The notes: generated by a model not told the origin, from the letters alone. A stretch of 64,000 nt of DNA from Abelmoschus esculentus (GCA_035048815.1 JAUCBN010000049.1:9245501-9309500); one strand, 5' to 3'. Counted from the first letter of the stretch, positions 24,695-35,439 are shown. Translations and numbers: made by a program.

Positions 24695-25804
24695 ATGACA
24701 CCTAAGAAAAGATAACACATCATGGAGGAAGGTGGATCATTAAACGTTGATGAGGAACAAAATTGTCCCAACCTCACCATCATATATCAACGTAGCTTCA
24801 CCTCCAACGAACGTTTTGAGAACAATCGTCAATATTGCAATCATATGCTAAAAAGAGAACGATGTGTGGTTGTCTACTTTATGGATTCTGAATGATTTCA
24901 ATTTTGCTATCTTCACCTTTTTCAACGTTGGAATTTTATGAAGTTCCTATCCTTTGTTGGTATCTTCTACTCAATATCGCACTCATATGCGCAAAAGTTG
25001 TTTATATTGAGCTCTTTCTCATGAGACGTCATTTTCGAGTTGATGTGAGACTCATTTTTTATGTTTTTAGACTTAAGGATGGAGGCATAGAAGATGAAGA
25101 AACTCTTGGACACACTATCTTTGGATTCGTCATCAACCTTGATGTGCATGATCATTTTCTTCATTTGATCATCACATGGTGGATTCTTCTTTCGAATGGA
25201 AAATTCTCTTAGATTTGCCAAGTTGATGGTTTTTGGATCATTTGTTTCCGTCAAGAGAATCGTCCAAATCTTGCCAAGATCATCTTTGGGGATTTGGTGT
25301 GAAAATTTCAAAATCGTTATACCAAGATTTTTAAGCTTTTCTCCTATGATTGTGCCTTAAGTGCTCTTTTCAATTACTTAAAGATCGGTTGTTCTTACGA
25401 TAACCTGGAGTCGTTCAAAGAGCCCATTGATGAGACCTCTCAATCGTTCACACTTTCAATAAATTGATGGTGAATGGATTCGTGATGAGGTTCCTTCTCC
25501 CCCGTAAGATCCTCAAACTATCCATAAAGTGCCTATTGCTCCAAATGATGCCTTTATGACCTTTCTCACCGAGCAATTCACAAATAAGGGCAATCGTATG
25601 GACACCAACATTTCGACTTTTAACTCCCGCTTTGACAATGTTGAAGATCCAGTAGGTGATCTTGCTACCCGCACGATGATCCTCGAAGATCAACATCTCA
25701 ACATAAGCATGTCTATTGATGCTTTTCATGATGAATGTTGTCAATCCCAAATTCTCCATGATGAAGATGAAGACGATGATCCAAACAATGAGAGTGACGA
25801 GTAG
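24695..25804 (+). pseudogene. SIRE-type env-like third ORF, degenerate
   Basis: It starts ATG (MTPKKR then stop) and continues with EEGGSLNVDEEQ and FTSNERFENN, with several stops. The best preserved part is the last 91 codons (25529-25804), which read TEQFTNKGNRMDTNISTFNS and end in an acidic tail rich in D and E. A third ORF at this place, with a coiled-coil-like C-terminal part, is known from SIRE/Maximus elements. No clear signal peptide or membrane segment remains. The name 'env-like' reflects position in the element, not a shown function. Confidence 0.55.
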
Positions 25805-26106
25805 TTTATCATGCATATCATATTAGGATTATAAGTTTATGCACCTATGTTTTATGTTTTAGGAACCTATGCTTTGATTTCCATATGTTAGATTGTTATG
25901 TTTAAGTTTAAAGTTCTTGGATTGTTATGAACTTTAAATTTCTATATATGTTTCTTGATTTATGTTTATCTCTATATTTCTTATTGATTTTGATCTAACA
26001 AAAAGGGGAGAAGTATTTAAATCTTTTTTTTTTCAAACTATACATAAATTAAGGGGAAGTTTTACTTAAAAAATTATTTTGGTTTTGTTATATCAAAAGG
26101 GGAGAT
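25805..26106 (+). other. 3' internal region with polypurine tract
   Basis: TATCAAAAGGGGAGAT immediately precedes the right LTR and is the plus-strand primer typical of SIRE-type elements. A related AAAAAGGGGAGAAG lies at about 26000. Confidence 0.7.
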
Positions 26107-26908
26107 TGTAAAACATATATTTGATTTTAATATAAAAAGTGTATACGAACTATTTTGTAAATAAATTTTAAGTCTATAAGTTAATTGACAAGCCAAAATA
26201 TTTTACCAAGTCTAAAATTAACCTACCAATGATTTTTCTAAGTGTTTTCAAAGTCAAACCGTTCATTTTTAACCAGGCGTTTCAATACACCTCTTAGGTG
26301 TTTTTATATAGTTGGAACTTTCGAAGGCAAAATTTAAAGGCGTTTCGATACGACCTTTGGCCATTTCAATACATTTTGAGTATGTGATTTTTGGTTTCAA
26401 AACTAAAAAACAAAGAGTATCGAAACAAATGTTTTGATACAACATTTGGCTATTTCGATACTGCCTCTATTTTAAAATGAATATTTTTATTAAGGAGTTC
26501 CGGTACAACCAAAACGTTTTGATACAATGAGTTAAATTTCCAAAAATCAGTCATTTAATATTTCGAACGTTGCTTGTTAGTTATTAGGAACCAAAATTTA
26601 AAAGTTTGTTAACCCGTTTTGATACAACCCTATATGTGTTTTGATACACGATTTATAGTGGAAAAACATTTCGGTACAACTCTAAGGTTGTTTCGATATG
26701 TCCCCGTTTTAAAGACTTCAAGTTTGATATAGCTTGTACGTGTATTGATACACCCCTCTTTAGTGCACATAACATCTCTTTCTATTTTAGCACCGTTTTA
26801 ATATAAGGGTTTCGTGTATCGCTACAACAGGTTGTAGAAGTGCATTTCTGTTGGAAGAAGGTGTCTTAATGGCTACATTGATGATCCAACCACCCAAATG
26901 GTTAGAAT
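26107..26908 (+). repeat. Truncated right LTR of the Copia element
   Basis: It begins TGTAAAACATATATTTG and matches the left LTR to about GGTTAGAATT (left copy near 18770). There the match ends abruptly and a gag-like coding sequence of another element follows. Confidence 0.8.
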
Positions 26909-28980
26909 TCTGCAAACGCCGAATGGGTTCGAGAACTCTATGCTCACCGTCCAATGGCAAACAATCCATACATCTATATGCGAGGACGGGTTATACCGTT
27001 GGCAGACATCACCATCAACGCCCACTTCGGCCTGCAAATAGAAAATGACGAACATGCAGAGTTCATTGCTGCCCTCACAACCGATGACTATGAGATGATG
27101 AAGGCATAACTCTGCCAGAGCAGCAGAAGAACTCTCCACATGTTCAATTGTCTTCCCTGAGTTCGTAGTCGACCTCTCCATGCCACAAACTACTCCAATC
27201 GCACCTGCAAGATCAACAAATGACGCTGCTGCAACAGAGCCATTCTAAGCCAACTCAGCAGCACCAGCAATGAGGGATTGACTCCACACAATGAGTTGCT
27301 ACACCATAGGTCTTCAGTCCCCTAAACTAGAGAACTTCCTCCGATGACATAGAGTCACCAATAAAAGCAGTGGATGACTATTGTTGCGTGTCAAAAGTGC
27401 GTAATTGGTGCAACTGGACACATCACAAGTAATAAAGTGATTAGTATAATCGAGTATTGTCTCCACAGGGATTGGTATACTTAATATGCCTCCTTCGTCT
27501 TCTTGCTCTGTAAAATAAAATAAAATAAAATAAAGACACAGGTAATTTAGGTTTGATGAAACTAAACAAATTGAAATAAAGAAAACTAAGAATAAAGAAG
27601 ATGAGATCTGATTAAGAGAGAGGGCAGGATCCAGTTGCGTTGTATTGTGGATTTGATTGACTTGTCTCTGTCCAATGCAATTGTATATCACTGCCTCGAC
27701 AGTACTGCAGATTACTTCCTTGACAGCGACGATACTTGTCCGCCGCGGCAATCCCTTGCTCGTGGGTGGACTTTTACCAAAGTTCGGCAAAGTGTCCTTG
27801 AATGACTCCGCTTATCCCTAAGTCGAAGTACTGTTGATGACTAGTCCTTGATGATACCTCCCGACGTGAATCAATTATACCCACCAACCAATCTCACACT
27901 TCTTTTAGCCGCTAAAACTCTTAACCTATCCCTAGGCCGAGTTAGTATTTCGCGATTGAAACACCGTACTTATCCCTTTCGTGAATCTAACTCTCCTGAG
28001 TCTAGATAAATGGATTACTCATAAACTTCTCTCCTGAGCTTGAATGTAAGAACAAAGATTGGCAAAGGATAAACAAACCTTGATAGTTTTATTGCATTGA
28101 AACAAAGAACAAAGTACAATCTCCTCTCACAAATACTTAACAACCTTCACCTAAACCCTAAGAAAGCTTAGAACATAATTTGAGAGAAAGAAAACATTGA
28201 GTCTTAGGGTAAACTCTCTAAGAATCGGCTCTCCCTATTCCCTTAGACGGCTAGGTCTTATATAGGCTTGACCTAGGGAAAACCTTTCCTAAGTAGAATA
28301 TAACTTGGAGTAGGGAACAAGTCATGTACATAAATAAAATATTTCCAAGTTTATTTCAACTAAGAGGCTTTCCCGCGTGGCCTTGTCTTGGGATTTTCCT
28401 CGTGCTCACCAGCTCCGATCCATGTGCTGCATGTCCAGAAACGTCCCTTGGATTTTTCTCTTCCAATCGCCTACAGTATTGCTTTCTTTCTTTCTGCTGC
28501 TGCCTCGGCATCAGGTCCTGCCTCGGCCATGTTGCTGTCGCGGCAATAGTTTATCCTGCACATATGTAAAAATGCAGTAAAACTTGCATTTTCTGTAAAT
28601 ATCATCTTTATAAGCATAGCTTCTAAATATATCACATTAAGCATATGCATTGGTCCGAGTAGGTGTAGATTTAGGGATTAATGCCCATAAAAGGTGTAAA
28701 AAGTGATAGTGATTTGAGCACTTATCAACTACCTCGCCTCAATGTTGCCCAACAAGAAGAGAAAAATATCAGCTTCTGTCGCAGCAACATCGCCGATCAA
28801 TCTCGACACCGAGGAGGAGGTAAGAAACAATCTCACACCTCTCCGAGTCCAACCACCACGATCTGCCAAGAAAACAATGGTAAGCCCACCAAAGACAACA
28901 GTAAAACAACCACCAAGCACCCGCCGAAAGCTCCTCATCAACAACGATTCGGAGGATTCTTTTGGATCCTCTACTTTGTA
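26909..28980 (+). pseudogene. Gag-like 'putative plant transposon protein', split by a solo LTR
   Basis: From about 26914 the frame reads NAEWVRELYAHRP, then YMRGRVIPLADITINAHFGL and HAEFIAALTTDDYEMM before a stop. The pattern W-V-R-E-x-Y followed by V-R-G-R-x-V-P and I-N-x-x-F-G-L is that of the plant transposon protein domain found in Tat/Athila-related non-autonomous elements. After the solo LTR, 28742-28981 gives a basic tail with KKRKIS (nuclear-signal-like), LDTEEEVRNNLTPLRV, a Ser/Pro/Thr-rich stretch and SEDSFGSSTL before the stop. Whether both parts were one frame is an inference. Confidence 0.55.
27382..28727 (-). mobile_element. Solo LTR, family B, inserted in reverse
   Basis: Read on the minus strand it starts TGATAAGTGCTC and ends ACGCAACA. 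Its middle matches the conserved part of the other family B LTRs (GGGATAAGCGGAGTCA, CGAGCAAGGGATTGCCGCGG). The flanks ACTAT (27377-27381) and ACTAC (28728-28732) agree in four of five bases. The copy is diverged from the others. It includes (TAAAA)n near 27512-27533. Confidence 0.7.
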
Positions 28981-29051
28981 AAAGGGTGGTAGTCTTTTCT
29001 AAATTCTCTCTTTGTTTTTTATTTTCGACCTTCTTTTATCTCCTATTTTTC

Positions 29052-29071
29052 ATGCATTGAGGACAATGCAT
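29052..29071 (+). other. AGGA-loop hairpin before a G-rich tract (copy 1)
   Basis: ATGCATTG-AGGA-CAATGCAT is a perfect 8-bp stem with a 4-nt loop. It is followed by CCCTCAAGTTTGGGGGAG. Confidence 0.75.
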
Positions 29072-29421
29072 CCCTCAAGTTTGGGGGAGTATTGGTCCCT
29101 TTTGTAATATGTATCTATCATGTATGGAAATTAATTAGATTATCCTATTACTGCCTAAATTTCTGCCTTAACAACTTTTATAATTTGATGCAAAAAAATT
29201 TTAAGTCTGTTGAATTTTATTGAAACTGCCTCGGCAACAATATATTATTCAGCCGCTGCAACAATATACACTATTCACCAAACTTGAAATCAAACAGGTC
29301 TCTTTGGATTAGTACTTAAGATTAGACTACGATCTTGAAAATAATTAAACACTGCTAATCTTAGTTGATTTTATAAGTTCTTTTCTTTGAAAAGCAATAA
29401 GGACTTAGTCTTAGATTTTAA

Positions 29422-29572
29422 CTAGAGGTTCCTATCACCAGCTCTAGTTTAGTCCATAGAGGTGCCCATCACTGGCTCTAGGACTTAGTCTTTCTCCCAC
29501 TTACTAGAGGTACTTGAAATTGGCTATAGTGAGAAATAGCTAAACACTTGAGGTGCCCGAAACCGGCTCAAG
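29422..29572 (+). repeat. Four tandem hairpins (array 1) in the older family B element
   Basis: Hairpins lie at 29422-29447, 29452-29484, about 29500-29533 and 29547-29572. Each has a loop side of the form GGTGCC...GGCT. Stems are CTAGAG/CTCTAG (1), GTCC-A-TAGAG/CTCTA-GGAC (2), a partly mismatched CTTACTAGAG/CTATAGTGAG (3) and CTTGAG/CTCAAG (4). Confidence 0.75.
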
Positions 29573-29582
29573 CAGTATAAGT

Positions 29583-30991
29583 TGATAAGTACCTAAAAGT
29601 TCTCATCTTTTATATCATTTTCCCATTCGATGACTACTAATAAAGACAGATTTAATGGCAATAATGGATAATTCCGCTTATTTTCCATATTTCAGCATCC
29701 CAATACTTAATTCATGAATTTATCTATTATTTGGCATAAAACATGTACGGTTAATGGTTTCTTCTCTTAGACAGGAAAGTACCACATAGGTAATGCTAGA
29801 TGGCATGATGGATGCTGAAAACCAAAGCTGGAATGTAGATTAGTACCCGCCTCGGCAGCACTTGAAGGCCGCGATAGCATCGGAGGCCGCGACAGCACCT
29901 GGAAAATAAAAGTTGATATGATAGGCGATCTAAAGAGAAAAATAAGGTGGACGTTTTAAGACAAGCAACATAGAAATCAGAGCTGAGGAACACACGGAAA
30001 GTCAAGGTCAAAGGCCACGCGGGAAAAGAATCCTTATAGGAATAAAACTAGGAAATAAAATAAATATCTTTTATTTATGTACTTAACTTGTGTTTTACTC
30101 CAAGTTGTATTCCTACTTTGGAAAGGTTTGCCCTAGGCCAAGCCTATATAAACCATAGCCTATGTAGAAAGGAGATATCTCGAAATCAAGTTTCATAGAA
30201 AAACCCTAAACTCCTCCATCTTCCCCTTGGGGTTTAGGTTAGTTTGTGGAGTAGTTGTGGAAGAAAATTGTACTTTGCTTTCTTGTCTCAATGCAATAAA
30301 ATATCAAGGTTTTCTTATCCTTTGCCATTCTTTGTTCTTGTATTCAAGCTCGGGAAAGAAGTTTGTAAGTAATCTATTTATCTAGACTCGGGAGAGTTAG
30401 ATTCACGAAAGCGATAAGTACGGTATTTCAATCGCGAAATACTAACTCGGCCTAGGGATAGGTTAAGAGTTTCAGCGGCTAAAAGAAGTGTGAAATTGGT
30501 TGATGATTATCATTGATTCACTCCGGGAGGTATCGTCAAGGATTGATCACCAAAAGTACTTCGACTTAGGGATAAGCGGAGTCATCCAAGGACACTTTGC
30601 CGAACTTTGATAAAGTCCACCCACGAGCAAGGGATTGCCGCGGCGGACAAGTATCGTCGCTGCCAAGGCAGTAATCTGCAGTACTGACGAGGCAGTGATG
30701 TACAATTGCATTGGACAGAGACAAGTCAACTGAATCCTCACTACGAAGCACTCTAACCTACCCCACTTTTCCATCCTTGATTTCTTGATCACTTATCTTT
30801 ATTGCTTTAATTAGTTTCCTTAGTTATAATCCAACTCAATTATTTGTGTCTTTAATTTTCCATTGTGTAGGAAGAATAAATTGCGTAAGTAAAGCCAATC
30901 CCTATGGGTTCGACATCTTAAATACTACAATCTGAAAAAGGTGGAAGAAAGAATGTTTCATCATAAAAGCAAGACTTTCTAGCCTCCATCA
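29583..30991 (+). repeat. 5' LTR of the complete family B element
   Basis: Begins TGATAAGTACC and ends GCCTCCATCA. A GCCTATATAAACC block near 30140 is a candidate TATA box. The downstream half carries the conserved block from ACTCGGGAGAGTTAG to GGCAGTGATGTACAATTGC. Confidence 0.85.
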
Positions 30992-30993
30992 GA

Positions 30994-31012
30994 TTTGACG
31001 CCGTTACCGGGG
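30994..31012 (+). other. Primer-binding site of the family B element
   Basis: TTTGACGCCGTTACCGGGG lies two bases after the LTR. It is a slightly mutated TGGCGCCGTTGCCGGGGA, which is complementary to the 3' end of plant tRNA-Asp and is used by Athila/Tat-type Ty3 elements. Confidence 0.7.
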
Positions 31013-31471
31013 ATTGGCGATTCCAACTTTCCTTTTTATTTTTCTTGCACTAATATCTTAGGAAATTAGTTTAATTATTTTTGTGTTATTTGTTTTAGGA
31101 AATAAGTTTAATTATGTTTGAGTTACTTTTTTTTAGGAAGGAAATCCAAGAAAGAGAAGTCATGAAGCACATAAAACAGTCCAAAAATCAAATCCACCGT
31201 CCCACCTAAGACGCGGCCAAGGTGGCTAGCCGCCCAAACGCAAGTGACGGCGGGTTTGTTGTTATCGAACTTCATCTCCCCTGTTTTATTTCATACTTCT
31301 TCATTATTGTTTTCCAGTGCAATTTTTAGTTTCTTTCTCAACAAACTCCACACAAACTGATGACCCTCAGGATACTGAAGAGGCCAAGACGCAACATATA
31401 CAAATTGGTTTATCTTTTCCTTGTCTCTTAATTTTTTCTTGTCTTTTATTGTTGCCTTATGTTCAGATTCT

Positions 31472-31489
31472 TGCATTGAGGACAATGCA
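31472..31489 (+). other. AGGA-loop hairpin before a G-rich tract (copy 2)
   Basis: TGCATTG-AGGA-CAATGCA is a perfect 7-bp stem, followed by TCCCTCGAGTTTGGGGGAG. It lies at the matching place of 29052-29071. Confidence 0.75.
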
Positions 31490-31846
31490 TCCCTCGAGTT
31501 TGGGGGAGTATTGATCCAATTTTCTGTCTTATAAAAATATCTGCCATGTATGGAAATTATTCGAATTATCCTACTATTGCCTTAAATTTTGTCTTTACAA
31601 CAATTACAATTTTATGCAAATTTTTAAGTCTGCTGAATTTTATTGAAACTGCCTCGGCAGCAATATATTCTCCAGCCGCTGCAGTAGTATGCACCATTCA
31701 CCAGCCTTGAAATCAGAAAGGTCTCTTAAGATTAGTACTTAGGATTAGACTATGAGCCTGAAAAATTCATAAACACTGCTAGTCTTAGTTGATTTTTAAA
31801 AGTTCTTTTCTTTGAAAAGCAATAAGGACTTAGGCTTAGATTTTAA

Positions 31847-31996
31847 CTAGAGGTGCCTATCACCGGCTCTAGTTTAGTCCATAGAGGTGCCTATCACTGG
31901 CTCTAGGACTTAGTCCTTTTCCCACTTACTAGAGGTGCCCGAAATTGGCTCTAGTAAGAGTAGTTAACACTTGAGGTGCCCGAAAACTGGCTCAAG
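31847..31996 (+). repeat. Four tandem hairpins (array 2) in the younger family B element
   Basis: Hairpins at 31847-31872 (CTAGAG/CTCTAG), 31877-31909 (GTCC-A-TAGAG/CTCTA-GGAC), 31925-31958 (perfect 10-bp CTTACTAGAG/CTCTAGTAAG) and 31970-31996 (CTTGAG/CTCAAG). All share GGTGCC on the 5' side and GGCT on the 3' side. Confidence 0.8.
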
Positions 31997-32275
31997 CAGT
32001 ATAAATATATAGCAATATATATTTATATATCAAACAGGGAAAAGGAAAGAAAAATAATTGAAGAAAAATCTTAGTCGGAAGTCTTGAGCTAGAAAAAGGA
32101 TTAGAACTTAGATAATCAACTTTGACACAGCTACGCGCACACTCACCAAGACTCATAGTCCAGTTCCGACGAATTCCTAGAACCTAGAAGAGGTCGAGTC
32201 AAGAAAGGAATTATGCCGTGACAGGAAGGACGGTATATTACTTTAAAATTCCTTACTTAAAAATCTATCTTTTGC

Positions 32276-32313
32276 ATTGCTTGAGGACAAGCAATAGTTC
32301 GATTTTAGGGGTG
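32276..32313 (+). other. AGGA-loop hairpin plus polypurine tract before the 3' LTR
   Basis: ATTGCTTG-AGGA-CAAGCAAT (32276-32295) is a perfect 8-bp stem with the same AGGA loop as the upstream hairpin but a different stem sequence. The G-rich tract TTTTAGGGGTG follows directly before the LTR. Confidence 0.75.
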
Positions 32314-33741
32314 TGATGAGTACCTAAAAGTCCTCATCTTTTATATCATTTTCCCATTCGATGACTACTAATAAAGACAGATTTAATGGCAATAATGGAT
32401 AATTCCGCTTATTTTCCATATTTCAGCATCCCAATACTTAATTCATGAATTTATCTATTATTTGGCATAAAACAGGTACGGTTAGTGGTTTCTTCTCTTA
32501 GATAGGAAAATACCACATAGGTAATGCCAGATAGCATGATGGATGCTGAAAACCAAAGCTGGAATGCAGATTAGTACCCGCCTCGGCAGCACTTGAAGGC
32601 CTCGACAACACTTGAAAGCCGCGGCAACATCGGAGGCCGCGGCAACATCTGGAAAATAAAAGTTGATATGATAGGCGATCTAAAGAGAAAAATAAGGTGG
32701 ACGTTTTAAGACAAGCAACATAGAAATCGGAGCTGAGGAACACACGGAAAGTCAAGGTCAAAGGCCACGCGGGAAAAGAATCCTTATAGGAATAAAACTA
32801 GGAAATAAAATAAATATCTTTTATTTATGTACTTAACTTGTGTTTTACTCCAAGTTGTATTCCTACTTTGGAAAGGTTTGCCCTAGGCCAAGCCTATATA
32901 AACCATAGCTTATGTAGAGAGGAGATATCTCGAAATCAAGTTTCATAGAAAAACCCTACACTCCTCCATCTTCCCCTTGGGGTTTAGGTTAGTTTATGGA
33001 GTAGTTGTGGAAGAAAATTATACTTTGGTTTCTTGTCTCAATGCAATAAAATATCAAGGTTTGCTTATCCTTTGTCATTCTTTGTTCTTGTATTCAAGCT
33101 CGGGAGAGAAGTTTGTAAGTAATCTATTTATCTAGACTCGGGAGAGTTAGATTCACGAAAGGGATAAGTACGGTATTTCAATCGCGAAATACTAACTCGG
33201 CCTAGGGATAGGTTAAGAGTTTCAGCGGCTAAAAGAAGTGTGAGATTGGTTGATGATTATCATTGATTCACGTCGGGAGGTATCGTCAAGGGTTGATCAC
33301 CAATAGTACTTCGACTTAGGGATAAGCGGAGTCATCCAAGGACACTTTGCCGAACTTTGATAAAGTCCACCCACGAGCAAGGGATTGCCGCGGCGGACAA
33401 GTATCGTCACTGCCAAGGCAGTAATCTACAGTACTGACGAGGCAGTGATGTACAATTGCATTGGACATAGACAAGTCAATTGAATCCTCACTACGAAGCA
33501 CTCTAACTTACCCCACTTTTCCATCCTTGATTTCTTGATCACTTATCTTTATTGCTTTAATTAGTTTTCTTAGTTATAATCCAACTTAATTATTTGTGTC
33601 TTTAATTTTCTATTGTGCAGGAAGAATAAATTGCGTAAGTAAAGTCAATCCTTGTGGGTTCGACATCTTAAATACTACAATCTAACAAAAGTGGAAGAAC
33701 GAATGCTTCATCATAAAAGCAGGACTTTCTAGCCTCCATCA
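32314..33741 (+). repeat. 3' LTR of the complete family B element
   Basis: It starts TGATGAGTACC and ends GCCTCCATCA. It aligns throughout to 29583-30991, with an extra ~22-bp GC-rich unit near 32595-32640 and scattered base changes, so the two LTRs have diverged somewhat since insertion. Confidence 0.85.
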
Positions 33742-34052
33742 TAAGTATATAGCAATATATATTTATATACCAAATTAGGGAGAAAGAAAGAAAAAGAATT
33801 AAAGAAAAATCTTAGTCGGAAGTCTTTAGCTAGAAAAAGGATTAAAACTTAGAAAATCAGCTTCGACATAACTACGCACCCACCCACTAAGACTCATAGT
33901 CCAGTTCCGATGAAGTCCTAGAACCTAGAAGCGGCCGAGTCAAGAAAGGAATTCTGCCGCGGCAGGCAGGACGGTATATTACTTTAAAATTCCTTACTTA
34001 AATCTATCTTTTGCATTGCTTGAGGACAAGCAATAGTTCGAGTTTAGGGGTG
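33742..34052 (+). other. Rest of the older family B internal region with hairpin and PPT
   Basis: It continues the sequence interrupted at 29582 and matches 32005-32313. The AGGA hairpin ATTGCTTG-AGGA-CAAGCAAT is at 34015-34034, followed by AGTTTAGGGGTG before the LTR. Confidence 0.7.
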
Positions 34053-35439
34053 TGATGAGTGCATAAAAGTCTTATTTTTTATATCATTTTCCCACTCAAT
34101 TATTGCCAATAAAGGACAGATTTAAGGACAATATTGGATAATTCTGCTTATTTTCCATATTTCAATATCTGAATACTTAAATCGTGAATTTATCTATTAT
34201 TTGGTATAAAACAGATGCATTTGATGGTTTTCTTTCCTAGGCAGAAAACCACTTCATAGGAATGGCCAAACAAGAAGATGGATGCTGGTAAAGAAGCTGA
34301 AATGAAGATAAAACACCCACCACGGCAGCTCTTTGGATGTCGCGCCAGTATATTGAAGATGACAAATGGTGTCCGATAGATAGAAAAAGATGTTGATTCT
34401 AACGGACAAAGAGCGAGAGAAAGACGGATCCGATTTAAGGAGTCAAGCCCTAGTCAAAGACAAACGCGGGAAAAAGAGTTATTTTAGGAAATAGAATAAA
34501 GTATCATAGTTTAATTAGGATATTGTATTTTTTACCTTTTAGAACTGTTTCCTTGCATGGAAGACTTTAACCTAGGGTTTGGCCTATATAAGCCACCCAT
34601 TAGGTCAAGGTTTGGGTGTGAAGTCGGAGTCAGAATCTCGTAGCATAAACTCTTAGTCGCCGACTACACCATCTTCTAAAACCATCTCGAGGTTTAGCTT
34701 GTTTGTGGAGTAGTTGGGAAAGAAAGTTGTTTTATCTTTGATAGTTATTAATGCAAGAACCTATTTTCATAGTTTATTCTCTCTTGGCATTTACTCTTCT
34801 TTGCATATGATCTCGAGATGATAGTATGTGAAGAAAAATCTATTTTTCTAATATCGGGAGATTTAGTCTCACGAAACGAGAGAATACGGTCTTTGCTCAA
34901 AGATATTGACTAATCCGGTTTAGAGATAAATCATCTAATGATTTCAGCGACTAATAAGACGCATGTGTTTGGTTGTTGTTCACCCTTGATTCACGCCGGG
35001 AGGTATCATCAAGACGTAGGTTTCAACAGTTCTCTTCGCCTAGGGATAAGGAAGAAGACATACAAGGATGCTCTATCGAACTATGAAAAGTTGAATTGTC
35101 GACAAGGCATAACCCCGCCTAGGCAGCTGCGACGACCCTTAGTGCGACCCACCGAGGTGGTAGTTCAACCCATTGCATTAATAATTGGATAAATAAGATA
35201 ATTGGATTTTCCTCTACAAAGCACTCAACCTAGTCTCACTTCTATCTATCTTATTCTCGTCTTTTATTTAGTTTTTATTTAGTTACTTTAGATACTCAAC
35301 CCCATCAAATTACTTGTATTTTTATTTTTATAAGTGCAGGAGTAAGAAATAGTGAATTCAACTCAATCCCTATGGGTTCAACATCTTAAATACTACAATT
35401 TGGCGAAGGGTGAAATCACACAAGACTTCTAAGCTGTCA
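34053..35439 (+). repeat. 3' LTR of the older family B element
   Basis: Starts TGATGAGTGC and ends AAGCTGTCA. It is much more diverged from the other family B LTRs than they are from each other. It still shares the TTAACCTAGGGTTTGGCC-type block with GCCTATATAAGCC, the GGGAGGTATCATCAAG block and the final GGGTTCAACATCTTAAA. Confidence 0.7.

Larger units (their letters stand above)
17980..26908 (+). mobile_element. Decayed SIRE/Maximus-type Copia retrotransposon
   Basis: The order is left LTR (17980-19616), PBS, gag, integrase, RNase H, env-like third ORF, polypurine tract and truncated right LTR (26107-26908). A long region after RNase H with an extra ORF and LTRs over 1 kb are known of the SIRE/Maximus lineage. 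Every reading frame carries stops, and the RT core is missing. The right LTR is lost at about 26908, where sequence of the family B element begins, so no TSD can be checked. Confidence 0.85.
31013..32313 (+). other. Short internal region of the family B element
   Basis: A short frame near 31135-31280 (REVMKHIKQS) may be the start of the gag-like protein, but the transposon-protein domain seen in the older copy has been deleted. What remains is the AGGA hairpin and G-tract (31472-31510), the four-hairpin array (31847-31996) and the second AGGA hairpin with polypurine tract (32276-32313). Confidence 0.65.
29583..33741 (+). mobile_element. Complete family B non-autonomous LTR element with TSD
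   Basis: LTRs at 29583-30991 and 32314-33741, PBS at about 30996, polypurine tract at about 32302-32313 and a TAAGT duplication (29578-29582 and 33742-33746) define a full insertion of 4159 bp. Its internal region is only 1.3 kb and has no gag, RT or integrase, so it must move with enzymes from another element. The site where it inserted is the internal region of an older copy of the same family (CAGTATAAGT|ATATAGC). Confidence 0.85.
26909..35439 (+). mobile_element. Older family B non-autonomous LTR element, left-truncated
   Basis: The internal region (26909-29582 and 33742-34052) ends in a polypurine tract and the 3' LTR at 34053-35439. It is interrupted by a reversed solo LTR (27382-28727) and by a complete younger family B element (29583-33741). 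Its 5' LTR and PBS are missing. It encodes only a gag-like protein and shows no protease, RT or integrase. Confidence 0.7.
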
